A DNA stretch of 64,000 bases from Trachythela sp. YZ-2020 (GCA_016169945.1 JADLSH010000395.1:10010001-10074000), one strand, 5' to 3'. Shown: positions 1 through 9,650, counted from the stretch's first letter. Notes: generated from the letters alone by a model not told the origin. Program-made: numbers and translations.

Positions 1-431
1 AATCCACCATTACTAAACTGCTAATCCGATTTTCATCCAAGTTGAATAAAATTTCATCAATCAATCTTATCAGCGCTGTTTCTGTACTGTGTAACCTACG
101 AAAACCCAACTGGCGTAAATATATTAGGTCATGTTCACATAAATAGGCATACAAAGCGTCGTGTACATGTCTCTCAATGACTTTTGATAGCGTAGGCAAG
201 ATCGATATCGGGCGATAATTTGACATATCATCAGTATTTCCCTTCTTAAACAAGGGTGTTACTTTTGCTACTTTCCACCGTTCGGGAAATGTTCCATTCA
301 AAAAGGAATAATTAATTATCTTAGCCAAACATGGTGAGATTTCTGGCGCCGCTATACGAAGTATTCTGGCACCTATTTTATCAACACCAGTCGCTTTATT
401 TGTACTGATGCTTTGCAAAATAGATGATACT
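1..431 (-). pseudogene. LINE reverse transcriptase, N-terminal part (frameshifted continuation)
   Basis: Read on the minus strand this continues the LINE protein at 432-2294 in another frame. It gives residues such as ATGVDKIGARILR, a SNYRPISILP block and LRQLGFRRLHSTETAL, the typical entry into the fingers of a non-LTR reverse transcriptase. A frameshift near 430 separates it from the upstream ORF. The catalytic YADD box would lie beyond the left edge of the window, so the element is cut by the window and is not necessarily truncated itself. LINE RT assignment is secure; the clade (CR1/L2-like) is an inference. Confidence 0.85.
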
Positions 432-2294
432 TTATCCGCTTGTTATATCAGGGATAGCAAATGAAACAGCTGGATCTTTCTTCAAGTTTACGAAATTGAG
501 GAGCCTAGAAATATCAAAGGGCAAATCCGGTAACATGGCTTTAATACTGTTGGCAATTCCACAAAAATGCTTATTAAACTCCTCTGCAACTTGCATCTTG
601 TCTAAGAAAACAGAGTCGCCAATTTTGATCATATTTATATCACACTTATTTTTCTTTGTACCAGCTAGTGTCTTTACAGTTTTCCATATTTCTCTAGGGT
701 TGTTTCTATTACTCTCAAACGTCGAATTATAAAATTTATTTTTCGCATTACGGAGTACGTTTACAGCTTTATTTCTGGCGATTTTATAGTTACTCCAGTC
801 ATTTGGATCTCCAGACTTTTTAGCAATTTTCAGGTAATTGTCCCTTAGGTATAAGTACTTAAGCACGTCATTAGTGATCCATTGAGGTTGAACGACACGC
901 GAAACACGCTTTTCTCTCCAAGGGCATTGAATATCAAGTACCCCATTGAAGAGCGATTCCCAAGTGTCAAGTACGTCATTTATATCATCAAACACAAACA
1001 CAGTGTCCCACGGGACTCGTTTTAGTGCTTCACTGAACGCACTTTCGTTTAAATTTTTCATATTACGATACTTAATGGTATGTTTTTTCTTGTTTTTGTT
1101 TGAACGAGCGTACTTCCGAACTGCAAACACAGGCAGGTGATCAGATAAGCCAATGTCAGGAATGGATATATTACTCACTCGATCAGGATAATTAGAAAAC
1201 AGATGATCCAAACAGCTTCCGCTTACAGGTCGAGTGATATCATTTACAAGCTGTTTAAAATTCATGCTTTTCAGGCCTTTGCTTAGGTAGTGTTTATCAA
1301 AAACTTTTTTCTTGCGGAAGTCGATATTAAAATCCCCCAGCAATAATATCTCCTTACCTTTGAGATAAGCCTGTTCTATATTTGCTTCAAGACGAATGTC
1401 ATCCGATTTGCCATAAGACGGGGGACGATATACACCAGAAACAAGAAGCGAACGCTTGGACTTGAATGGGTATACTTCGAGCCAAATTATCTCGAGATCT
1501 GAACACTCTAAATCAGTTCTTTCCTTGACATTCAGATCGTTATTTACAAAAGCCATAATTCCACCGCCATTATCTTTGCGATCTCTTCTGTAAATAGTAA
1601 AACCGGGAACAGAATGTATGTCACTTGGTACTTCGGGTTTTAAAAATGTCTCACTAAGAAACAAGACATCTATCTGCGGCTTGCCAGATTGATATAAGAA
1701 GAGCTTGATTTGATCGAACTTTGTGGCAGTTAAGTAATTTACATTCCATTGACCGATCCTTGGTCTGTGCATACCAAGTCCCAAATTAAAACTATATTCA
1801 TAAGTATCAGCGACGCCATGTTGATCTTCAAACGTGAACGAGATTTCTGCTTCGCCCTCACCGTCCGCCGGAGCACCAATATTTGGATATCTCGAAGTCA
1901 CAGGACCAGAATTTAATGAAATATCACCAGACAACAGTACCAAATAAGCAGCAAGAGAATAGTTAGCCAACTTTAGACATTGCATCGTCTTAACTAACAT
2001 ACTTGCTGGAACGGCCTTCTTCGCTGATATTCGAGAGTAATTTGAGTATAGCTTGACTGACGAACAGTCTCTACCAATATATATACAATTGACAGCAGTA
2101 AAACTTGCATCTGGTTCTTGAAGAACCAGAAACTTTACTAAAATAAGTAACAAAACAAAAAATGTTGCAGAGCAACCAAATGCATGACCGCTCACCATGG
2201 TGCAGCCTGTTTGTTTGATAGAGAAATTCACGTGACAGCTGTCCAACTTCCTCTGGATGCAAGCACTGCATGTAGTTTGTCTTGTTTTAAACAA
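432..2294 (-). CDS. CR1/L2-like LINE ORF2 protein: N-terminal region, AP endonuclease, start of RT (620 aa)
   Basis: A 620-residue open frame. Residues 1-115 contain a hydrophobic stretch (FFVLLLILVKFLVL) and end in a 2A-like motif. From about residue 175 there is an apurinic-type endonuclease: RIGQWNVNYL, LFLSETFL, a YRRDR..NGGGIMAFV block, GVYRPP, LLLGDFNID and the terminal GLSDHLPVF. Residues 430-620 form the linker leading to RT (KNKFYNS, NPREIWKTVK, EEFNKHFCGIA). The endonuclease nicks target DNA to prime reverse transcription. The frame is open throughout, and the first frameshift comes only near residue 620. The ATG at 2294 is the furthest upstream start in frame; a true start could be elsewhere in the N-terminal region. 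Confidence 0.85.
   Translation of the reverse strand: MFKTRQTTCSACIQRKLDSCHVNFSIKQTGCTMVSGHAFGCSATFFVLLLILVKFLVLQEPDASFTAVNCIYIGRDCSSVKLYSNYSRISAKKAVPASMLVKTMQCLKLANYSLAAYLVLLSGDISLNSGPVTSRYPNIGAPADGEGEAEISFTFEDQHGVADTYEYSFNLGLGMHRPRIGQWNVNYLTATKFDQIKLFLYQSGKPQIDVLFLSETFLKPEVPSDIHSVPGFTIYRRDRKDNGGGIMAFVNNDLNVKERTDLECSDLEIIWLEVYPFKSKRSLLVSGVYRPPSYGKSDDIRLEANIEQAYLKGKEILLLGDFNIDFRKKKVFDKHYLSKGLKSMNFKQLVNDITRPVSGSCLDHLFSNYPDRVSNISIPDIGLSDHLPVFAVRKYARSNKNKKKHTIKYRNMKNLNESAFSEALKRVPWDTVFVFDDINDVLDTWESLFNGVLDIQCPWREKRVSRVVQPQWITNDVLKYLYLRDNYLKIAKKSGDPNDWSNYKIARNKAVNVLRNAKNKFYNSTFESNRNNPREIWKTVKTLAGTKKNKCDINMIKIGDSVFLDKMQVAEEFNKHFCGIANSIKAMLPDLPFDISRLLNFVNLKKDPAVSFAIPDITSG
1902..1928 (-). other. Degenerate 2A-like ribosome-skipping motif in the LINE ORF
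   Basis: On the minus strand these codons read GDISLNSGP, preceded by LLS. The 2A consensus is D-V/I-E-x-N-P-G-P, and 2A-like sequences of the form LLSGDVELNPGP are known in CR1 non-LTR retrotransposons. Here E is replaced by S and the first P of NPGP by S, so skipping is probably weak or lost. The location, between the hydrophobic N-terminus and the endonuclease, matches where such motifs sit. Confidence 0.6.
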
Positions 2295-2830
2295 GCTCTA
2301 TTTGCTCGACACAAATGGACGTCTGGTTTCATTGTACCGATATAGACATGTTTCCTTGTTTATAATAATAACAGCTTTTAAGCAAGGCCAATGGAAACTT
2401 GTTCGTGTATGACCGGTAAACTTGAATAAATGGTTTGGCACGAAAAATACAGTCTTGCAGTCGACCTAGGAAATGTTATAAAAACTTGCTGACTGCTGTA
2501 TACTCAAGAGCAAGTGAACTTTTCAGGAAACTTGTCCGTTAATTTATATCACAGCGTTTTATATATATACCTGACTATCGCTTGGATCGTTTTACCACAG
2601 AATAGGAAATGACCAGGAAGGCCACTCAGCAATGCAATGTGAGCCCCTATTTTTATGCAGTTATCTGGCCAGAATAATGGCGGGCCAGCCAGTTCAGCAT
2701 GTTTATTGGCCAGAAAATGCAATTGACTGGCTAGAATAATGGTAATGAACATGCTTATGCGACATGCACAGCGTCAAAAACTTCAAAGGTTTGGCCTCAA
2801 GTGGCCCTTCTAGTCATTACCTATTCTATG
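2295..2830. other. No gene seen; 5' flank of the LINE
   Basis: No coding signal. Between 2655 and 2745 there are short inverted and direct repeats built around GGCCAGAATAATGG and TTGGCCAG. Part may be LINE 5' untranslated sequence. Confidence 0.4.
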
Positions 2831-3125
2831 GTTTTTTTTTTGGGTTTTTTTTATTCAACTTCGCCTCAATGGCAGGGAGTCCACAACAGCGTCGCCAATT
2901 ACTGTGCCCCCATTGTTAGTTCCTAAGGGTTAGTATTAGAGGGAGGAAACCGGAGTACCCGGGGAAAACCCTCGAAGCACAGGAGAGAATCTCAACTTAC
3001 ATGAGTTATTTGAGCACACTGCCGATCTCATGCGAGTACCAACAGTGACCTCGACCTGTTGTGAAACAGGCTTAACTCAGTGGTAAGAGGCAGCACGCTA
3101 ACCGCTTCCGCCACCCGTGCTACTA
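2831..3125 (-). mobile_element. tRNA-derived SINE-like element
   Basis: On the minus strand the head reads GCACGGGTGGCGGAAGCGG. The A box TGGCGGAAGCGG (plus 3102-3113) fits TRGYNNARNNGG exactly. A B-box-like GGTCGAGGTC (plus 3047-3056), one base short of GGTTCGANNCC, lies about 57 nt downstream, a normal RNA polymerase III spacing. Next comes a central block rich in GTTTTCCCCGGGTACTCC, whose complement is a motif seen in many invertebrate repeats. The element ends in an A-rich tail (plus 2831-2853 as T-runs). No clear target duplication was found. Head, body and A-tail make a SINE the simplest reading; the family is not named. Confidence 0.65.
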
Positions 3126-3277
3126 TAGAAACAAGCCGAGCGCAACGTGGACTGGTACCTGATACCAGCTGTGACGTACGGCAAGGAACTCGTGTTGTTT
3201 ATACAAAGATAAAATATAGTGGATTCAACTGTATTTCAGGCAAATTGTGACTTCTTTTGAGTCTTTTATGGTCCAAA

Positions 3278-4519
3278 ATGTCTTCAAAGTCTTCTGACTC
3301 TGATCAATGCTCGGTTTCTGACGATGACTCAGAATTTAACTATATTCCGGGCAATTATACGCTCATTGAAACAGAGATTATGCAAGCTTCTGACAGTGAC
3401 AAATATGGCGATTGCGAAGATGATCAACAGACTTAGCTGTGATGTTGAACCGTATTCTAGCGAACCTATGGCGGATGAAGAATGGATTGCAGAGTACAGG
3501 CAACAACAAGCAGAGAAAGAACAAAAGCTAGTAAGTTTAAAAGATTGTCTAGCAGGAAAAGAAAGCCTTAGTAATTGGTGAGTATTAAAGCTCGAAGGTG
3601 AAGCTTCTATGACAAATAATTTGTTCTAAATCTATGTATAAAATGTGAAGAGTAATTACTGCCAATTGCAATCAAACGTGCAGCACGCCGAATTTTATGA
3701 GTTGTTTGCCTCAGTCAACGTTACGTTGTCCTTATATTATAAACGTTACCTTTAATAAATTCGAGATTTTTTCATGAATAACAGTTCTCTATTCGTCTGC
3801 AAATGATCTTAGGTTATTGTATAAAATCGCTATTATTGTTATCACATTTTAGGTGCTCTTGTGGAAATTGCTTTGTAGCCTTGCTTCAAAATGCCAACCA
3901 GTGTTTGTGTTGTCAAGACATGGATAAATACGTAGAGTCCTTATCAGATGAATGGGTGCTTCAAGATATGGAAACTGCTCCACAATGCATAACATTACAT
4001 CCAGCATTTGACACGGTATGCCTCAAAAGATGGTCATTGCGGTTGGCAGCAGGAAAATACAGAACCATTGATAAAAAAGTTATCAGCAAATTGTAAGTTA
4101 AATTCAATTCAGAATATTCAACCTTGTATTTTTTATTGTGATTGTCAACACTTGGTTAAAATGGTTTCTGAAAGCTAACTAATAAACATCAACTGTATGT
4201 GTTTAGCTGTGTCTTTGCAATTGTATGATAAATTGATAGGTCACTTAGAATAGACTTGTCCTACCATATATCATAACTTCAAATTGATGTCAAAATTTCA
4301 TTGTATGAAAAACCTTTATTTAATCAGGGTAAATCCTATCAGCGCTACAATAAACACTGTTATCAACAGGAGCCCTGTTAAGAGCCCATTGATAGGTTCA
4401 TGAGAAGTCTGGCATATCGGCAATTTATACACCTTGCGTATGACTGTGTAGGTAAAAATAGAATCCCTCTTCCAGCATGTGCATACCATGGCTTTGAAGA
4501 TGAGGAAATGGATGAATAA
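3278..4519 (+). CDS. P2X7 receptor C-terminal-domain-like protein, three exons (exon 1 frameshifted)
   Basis: Exons are 3278-3577, 3853-4092 and 4396-4519. Donors are gtgagt and gtaagt, acceptors ttttag and gatag, with matching phases. Exon 1 starts MSSKSSDSD and is acidic, then DEEWIAEYRQQQAEKEQ. The exon 1/2 junction makes WCSCGNC, followed by CLCCQDMD and CITLHPAFDTVCL. Exon 3 gives RSLAYRQFIHLAYDCVGK and then PACAYHG. This order (WCxCGxC, CC, CIT, a second Cys/aromatic block ending P.C) is that of the cytosolic zinc-binding domain of P2X7 (P2RX7_C), here without channel helices. Such stand-alone genes are expanded in cnidarians. A one-base frame change near 3430 separates the first 51 codons from the rest; an internal ATG at 3408 avoids it. 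It may be a live gene starting there, or a recent pseudogene. Confidence 0.7.
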
Positions 4520-4739
4520 TAAATACAAAACAAACTATCCATAGAAGAACAGGGATTTTAAGTATAAACACTGAATAGTTTAAGGACACCCCTTCAAACA
4601 AAATAATCTTTTGAAATACGCGGAGCGAAAGCCCACAACGAAAAAGATTCTACCAGAATTAATGGTAAATACATTAACCAGAATGAACATAGGCGTAAGC
4701 ATAATCATTCACCAATCAGGTACCCAAATAAGAACATAA

Positions 4740-5277
4740 GATAAAAACAAATTGATATCTTACCATGAATAAATCATATCAGAAACAGTAATATCCTTCC
4801 CCTCGCCAGCTATCAAATAAATTTGACTCCAGCCCTTGGGACACTGGATGGCGGCTGAAAAGGAGGAAGGATTACACTGAAACAAGAAAAATGATATTTT
4901 ATTCTAGTCAACAACAATATAGAATTATACAAACGAGATGTAACTAAAAAAAGCCTAAATTAATACACATACGTAGGTTAGCACAATGCATCAATAAAGA
5001 GTCGTTTATCACAATACACGTATTGATGCATTGTGCTAACCTACGTATGTGTATTAATTTAGGCTTTTTTTAGTTACATCTCGTTTGTATCATTCTATAT
5101 TGTTGTTGACTAGAATAAAATATCATTTTTCTTGTTTCAGTGTAATCCTTCCTCCTTTTAAGCCGCCATCCAGTGTCCCAAGGGCTGGAGTCAAATTTAT
5201 TTGATAGCTGGCGAGGGGAAGGATATTACTGTTTCTGATATGATTTATTCATGGTAAGATATCAATTTGTTTTTATC
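4740..5277. mobile_element. Foldback element with 257-bp arms
   Basis: Left arm 4740-4996 and right arm 5021-5277 are near-perfect inverted repeats around a 24-bp spacer, so either strand could fold into a long hairpin. Each arm contains a core reading GACTCCAGCCCTTG.GACACTGG, also found in the foldback at 8851-9480. No coding capacity. It is probably a non-autonomous DNA transposon, class unknown. Confidence 0.8.
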
Positions 5278-5308
5278 CATAGAAGAACTGGGAACATTAT
5301 GGGACTAG

Positions 5309-5472
5309 ACGCCTTTCGGGGTTCATGATGCCATCTTGCCAAGTGGGGCAAATACAATGGTAAAACCATTATCTCGTCCCAATGGGAATGCTTGTCCCTA
5401 GAGTCATGCTATTGTTGCTCTATTGTGTTTGCCCCTCTTGGCAAGATGGCGTTGCAAACCCCGAAAAGGCGT
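5309..5472. mobile_element. Short MITE/foldback (164 bp)
   Basis: Ends are about 55-bp inverted repeats: ACGCCTTTCGGGGTT and CCATCTTGCCAAG on the left match CTTGGCAAGATGG and ACCCCGAAAAGGCGT on the right. The loop is about 50 bp. Confidence 0.65.
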
Positions 5473-5589
5473 ATTTGAGTAAAACATTATGAACAAAATA
5501 TGTTGTTGAATCTAATCTGCAGATACACACTGCATAAAAGTTCCCTCATCCCTCAATTTTTTAGCAAAATCACTGTATTCACAAAACCA

Positions 5590-5912
5590 TTAGCTGCCAA
5601 TGTGCCCAGATGCATCCTTCTTTAGTATTTTACTTTGTCTAAGGCCAAACGATTTAACTTGTTAGTGGTAGAGTACTGCCAGTTAATGGGTTAACAAAAC
5701 TATATACCAATGTCTCAGGACCCTTGTCTTGTTGATAACAGTTGTTACCATCACTGATTAGGCTTCCTGTATAATTATTAAATATTATTATTCTCTTGTT
5801 AACACATTAGCTGGAAATGCATGCAGATGCACCCTACTTTAATATATTACTCTTTCTAACACCAGGCAATTTTACTCGGTATGGTACTGTCAGGTAATTG
5901 GTTAATCTCTAA
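5590..5912. repeat. Two copies of a dispersed ~105-bp repeat, also at 35360-35610
   Basis: Units at about 5590-5695 and 5805-5912 share AGATGCA.CCT, TTTAGTATTTTACT.TGTCTA and CAGTTAATGGGTTAA-like blocks. The same units occur inside the P element at 35360-35475 and 35515-35608. Non-coding. Confidence 0.55.
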
Positions 5913-6034
5913 ATAGCTTCCCAGCTATGAGACTAATTATAAGAAGTTAGTTTTTATCAAGACCATTGACTTCCTCCAATCATACAGTTGATTTACAGTC
6001 CCTGATGGTAACTTTTAGGCATATTCAACCACAC

Positions 6035-6755
6035 CTGCATATTTTTTGGGCCGTCCTTCACATTCTTGTGTCCTCCTTCACATTCTTGTGTCCTTTCATG
6101 GGATTCTTGCATGATCTGCAAAGTCTTTTTCTTTTTGGAGCAACAGTTGTTGAAAGATGCTCAGTCACTAAAATACAAGAAATGTAATTCATTAAATGAA
6201 ACAACAGACAATATGTCCACAATGTAAATGTTGCAATTAACCCATTAATTAGCAAGACCCTCCCCTTGACAAGCAAAACATCAGCCAAGCATATTGCAGT
6301 TAAATGGATTAATGCAACTACAAGTATTTCCTAATATACTATACTGTACCTTTCATAGTCCGAGGGACCTCTTGCACAACCATAGCCTTTCTCCAGATTT
6401 CTCTTGCTTCCTTTCTTGGTTGCTTTACCAGCATGGTGTTCATGTGAGCAGGTGTCATGCTCACAAGCTCTTCTCTTGCTGCCTTCAATTTCTTGTTCAA
6501 CTTTCCATGAATAAAAGTGTTTAATATTTATTCGACATAATCTAGTGGACATAATGCAGTAATTTTTAGTATTTAATTAAGAGGGACTACTTGGTGGGAT
6601 CCTAAACTGATTTTCTTACCATAATTTGGCTTCACTTTGACATTTCGCACAGTAGCATCCCCATTTTTAAATTTTAAGTAAACTACTTTAATTTGTTCAC
6701 TGCCATCTTTATTTTTTTTTGTCTTCCCGATGCAGATTGTTGTTGAAATTAACAG
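6035..6755 (-). pseudogene. Broken spliced gene with a Cys/His knuckle; family not recognised
   Basis: Three minus-strand blocks show coding character and splice sites. 6620-6755 has acceptor ttgcag, KTKKNKDGSEQIKVVYLKF and donor gtaaga. 6350-about 6540 is Lys/His-rich (GSKRRACEHDTCSHEHH) with donor gtacag. 6035-6167 has acceptor ttttag, PKRKRLCRSCKNPMKGHKN and possible donor gtgtgg. The motif CRSCKNPMKGH looks like a zinc knuckle seen in transposon-type proteins. A 20-bp tandem duplication (6054-6073 and 6074-6093) shifts the frame directly after the knuckle. I do not recognise the family, and the first exon is not identified. Confidence 0.4.
6054..6093. repeat. 20-bp exact tandem duplication
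   Basis: Two adjacent copies of TCCTTCACATTCTTGTGTCC. In the minus-strand gene this repeats HKNVK codons and causes a frameshift. Confidence 0.9.
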
Positions 6756-6760
6756 CTGCA

Positions 6761-7611
6761 ATTATGTGTCTGAAAAACAATAATTGTATGATACGGTACG
6801 CACAGTTAATTTAGTGTTATTGGTTGTAAACTGGAATATTGTAGTACAGTGTTCTGATCAATGAGCTACCGAATCCTGAGTTTCCAAGGGCTACAGTAAC
6901 CACAAGTTAGGTATATTTGGACGTTGCAAGTGCAAATTATTATAACTAGCATGTGCCTAATATATGTGTATATATGAACTTGTGGTTACACAACTCAGTA
7001 GTGAATGTGCTGAAAACATCAGGATTGCATGTTCTCAACGCTACGTCACTAGACCCAATCTCTTGAGATATATAGTGCTCGGCCAAACGAGCAAGCATGC
7101 AAAAAATGCGTTGTTTTGGTACTTTTAAGGCTCAGAAAAAATAAAAATTGAAATAGTTTTTTAAAATGCTACTATTTAAGGGTTCTACTGCGCATTTATG
7201 ATACAAAAAAAAATGGGTGATAGACACTTTAATATACAAATCATGCAAATCTTTATCAACATATGTTTCAATCTCTTCACTGTCCTTTAATATTTTCTCA
7301 TCAGAAATATAATATATACATATATTACGGGTTTTTTATGAAACGCTACTGAAAAAATTTCAGGTAGTATTTAATTTAAATAACGTAAAATACTATCGCA
7401 TTTGTTTGTAATTTCATGCTTTAAGCATGGAATATTATCATATTCTTTATAGAACACTTTTTGTTCAAAATATGAATCATATTTTTTACATGTCACATCA
7501 TATACCATTATACACATTTCGTCTTTATTCAATTTTTGCGGCATATTTGTTTGCATATAAAACACGTTAAATTGGTTGCTTATATGTATGTATGTATATA
7601 TATATATAATA
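6761..7611. other. AT-rich stretch without recognisable genes
   Basis: No ORF with recognisable homology. A small open frame at 7371-7565 (-) lies in AT-rich DNA and has no family features. The right end runs into (TA)n at about 7585-7608, which borders the next element. Confidence 0.4.
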
Positions 7612-7694
7612 TGTGTAGGTTTAGGTCTACGAAACGCAAAGAGTGCTCGACAACATATAGTTAGAGCAAATTATAGTTTTTCGCTTACCTCAAA

Positions 7695-7750
7695 ACTTGT
7701 CTGCAACAGGCTGTTTCATCTGTAAAAGAATCATCAGGCAGTTTACAAGT
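7695..7750 (-). ncRNA. Type I hammerhead ribozyme, family B
   Basis: On minus: stem I 5' strand ACTTGTAAACTGC, core CTGATGA, a short stem II (TCT/AGA around TTTAC), core GAAA, stem III (ACA/TGT, 3-nt loop), cleavage base T after TGT, then stem I 3' strand GCAGACAAGT. Stem I pairs CTGC/GCAG and CTTGT/ACAAG with a 3-nt bulge. Conserved core boxes are intact. The base of stem II is a T-T mismatch, so activity is uncertain. Hammerheads with short stem III are known in Penelope-like elements. Confidence 0.65.
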
Positions 7751-7884
7751 ATCGAAAAGAAATGACCGCTTATATGCTTCCTGCCGGGGCGTGGGAGTGT
7801 GTGTGGGAGACAATGTGTGCATGCATGGCTTTGTTTGCGTTGTTTACGCGAAATTTGTTACGATGATGACATCGTGAAATTATT

Positions 7885-8380
7885 TCAGCTCTTTTGTTGA
7901 GTAAACAATCCTTGTTTTTTTTCTTTCAAAATACAAAATTTTTCTTCTAAACATAAATTGCATCGTTTTGATCCTCCCGTATACGAAATAGAATGTTTTA
8001 AAATTTGCCAATTAATACTGAAATCCTTATTGTTTTCTTTCAATGTCCAAATATATTTCCAAAATTTTCGTGTCATTTGCATACTTTTTATGCTGAAAAG
8101 ATTTAGTGTGGTTGGCCAATCGCTCTTTGAATGTGGTTGCAGTCATGCCAGATCAAATTTGATCGTGTTTGTGTTGCTTACTGTGACTGTTGCTTTGTAT
8201 ACTATGTCCCTAGTCATGCATTGTTTTTGAAGTGGGCAAATGGTGTTTTTTCTACAACTGCAATTGGTAGTGTCCCTCTCCTGTGGCTTGTTATTTCTAG
8301 ATATGCGTGCATTGTGTTCAGTGATTACTGACTTAATATTGTTCATGCAGCTATAGCTTACTTTAACTGTTACAGTAAAT
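7885..8380 (-). pseudogene. Penelope-like element GIY-YIG endonuclease region (frameshifted)
   Basis: On minus: VSYSCMNNIKSVITEHNARI, the Cys block CSCRKNTICPLQKQC, IVYKATVT, then in other frames a LANHTKSF block and SINWQILKHS ending GGSKRCNLCLEEKF. These are the linker zinc motif and GIY-YIG nuclease of endonuclease-containing PLEs; the intact homologue is at 40908-41699. At least two frameshifts (around 8090-8150) inactivate it. Confidence 0.75.
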
Positions 8381-8482
8381 TTCGCGTAAATAACGTAAAC
8401 AAAGCCATGCATGCACACATTGTCTCCCACACACACTCCCACGCCCCAGCAGGAAGCATATAAGCGGTCATTTCTTTTCGAT

Positions 8483-8756
8483 ACTTGTAAACTGCCTGAT
8501 GATTCTTTTACAGATGAAACAGCCAGGGGCGCCGTGGCCGGGGGGGCCAGGGGGGGCCATGGCCCCCCCTACCGTTGAGATCCGTCGGAAAATCGTAAAT
8601 TTGTTATGTTGTCGGAATCGTAATGGTAAAGCATACCTGGCAAAACAAAATATCGGAAATTAAACTGAGTTTATGTTTTTAGAATATTAGTTATAGAATA
8701 GGTAATATTGCTAAAGACAATATATAATATTGCTAAACAGCCTGTTGCAGACAAGT
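8483..8756 (+). ncRNA. Family B hammerhead ribozyme split by a 210-bp insertion
   Basis: 8483-8524 holds stem I 5' strand, CTGATGA, stem II and GAAACAGCC. 8743-8756 holds TGTTGCAGACAAGT. Together they equal the ribozyme at 7695-7750. The intervening sequence is flanked by AAACAGCC on both sides. Confidence 0.65.
8525..8734. mobile_element. 210-bp insertion with 8-bp target duplication AAACAGCC
   Basis: Direct repeats AAACAGCC at 8517-8524 and 8735-8742 bracket the insert. It begins AGGGGCGCCGTGGCC, very GC-rich, and ends in a TAATATTGCT-type short repeat. An 8-bp duplication and a C/AGGGG start suggest hAT, but the right end lacks a matching inverted repeat, so the class stays open. Confidence 0.6.
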
Positions 8757-8850
8757 TTTGGGGTAAGCGAAAATCTATAATTTGCTCTAACTATATGTTG
8801 TCAAGCACTCTTTGCGTTTCGTAGACCTAAACCTACACGTATATATATAT

Positions 8851-9480
8851 ATATATGACAGTATTTAGTGTTTGTTTCACGAAATTAATAATATCCAGAT
8901 TATACACATGATTAACTTATTGCAATATTATTAGCCTTGCACTCACCAGCTATCTTAGAATTACTAAGACTCCAGCCCTTGTGACACTGGACGGCGGTTT
9001 AAAAGGCGGAAGGCTCAAAACAATTCATTTTTAAATGAATGTTTCGGTACGGATGTACGTAGTATCAAAATCAATATCACGTGATGTTAAGTTCAGGGTC
9101 ATGGTCATGATAATCTGATAATTATTAATTTATACCTGTGCATACCAAAGTGCACGAACTAATTAAAGTGTGCTAATATAATATGGTATTTTTAAGTGTA
9201 TGTTTCACACATCCGTATCGAAACCGAAACATTCATTTAAAAATGAATTGTTTTGAGCCTTCCACTTTTTTTTAAATCCAGCCCAGTGTCACAAGGGCAG
9301 AGTCTTAGTAATTGTTTTGTTCTTCTGCTTTTTAAACCCATTGCCAGTCACAACAAGGGCTGAGTCTTAGTCCTAAGATAGCTGGTGAGTGGAAGGCTAA
9401 TAATATTGCAATAAGTTAATCATGTGTATAATCTGGATATTATTAATTTCGTGAAACAAACACTAAATACCGTCATATAT
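8851..9480. mobile_element. Foldback element, related to the one at 4740-5277
   Basis: Outer arms: ATGACAGTATTTAGTGTTTG on the left mirrors CAAACACTAAATACCGTCAT on the right. Inner arms mirror around AACAATTCATTTTTAAATG. The arms contain CACCAGCTATCTTAG and GACTCCAGCCCTTGTGACAC, the same core as in the 4740-5277 foldback. The right arm carries an extra partial duplication of this core at about 9270-9390. No coding capacity. Confidence 0.7.
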
Positions 9481-9605
9481 TTGCACGCTTCGGCTTGTGC
9501 ACTCTATATATGTGTGTACAAAACTAACTGTGGGAAAAGGGTGTAAGCCTGTTAGATCTTAACTAGACATCCCGACCTTTGAGAATCGGATGAGTGCATG
9601 CAGAA

Positions 9606-9650
9606 CCTGATGATTCTTTTACAGATGAAACAGCCTGTTGGAGACAAGTT
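9606..9650 (+). ncRNA. Partial family B hammerhead (stem I 5' strand lost)
   Basis: CTGATGA, stem II, GAAACAGCCTGTT and the 3' strand GGAGACAAG are present, but the bases before CTGATGA do not pair with it. Probably inactive relic. Confidence 0.45.

Larger units (their letters stand above)
7612..8845. mobile_element. Non-autonomous Penelope-like element flanked by inverted ribozyme-bearing arms
   Basis: The left arm (7612-about 7865) and right arm (about 8375-8845) are inverted copies. Both carry the block TAGGTTTAGGTCTACGAAAC, AAGAGTGCTCGACAACATAT and a hammerhead core, then a segment with GGGAGACAATGTGTGCATGC. Between them lies a broken GIY-YIG domain on minus. (TA)n tracts border both outer ends. 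Inverted terminal copies are a known arrangement for Penelope-like elements; the rest is inference from sequence symmetry. Confidence 0.65.

Noticed and set aside
2549..2752. Small minus ORF near 2.6 kb
   Set aside because: Composed of GGCCAG-type repeats; no coding character.
3061..3121. Functional tRNA gene
   Set aside because: A box is good but the B box is degenerate and no cloverleaf forms; it is the head of a SINE.
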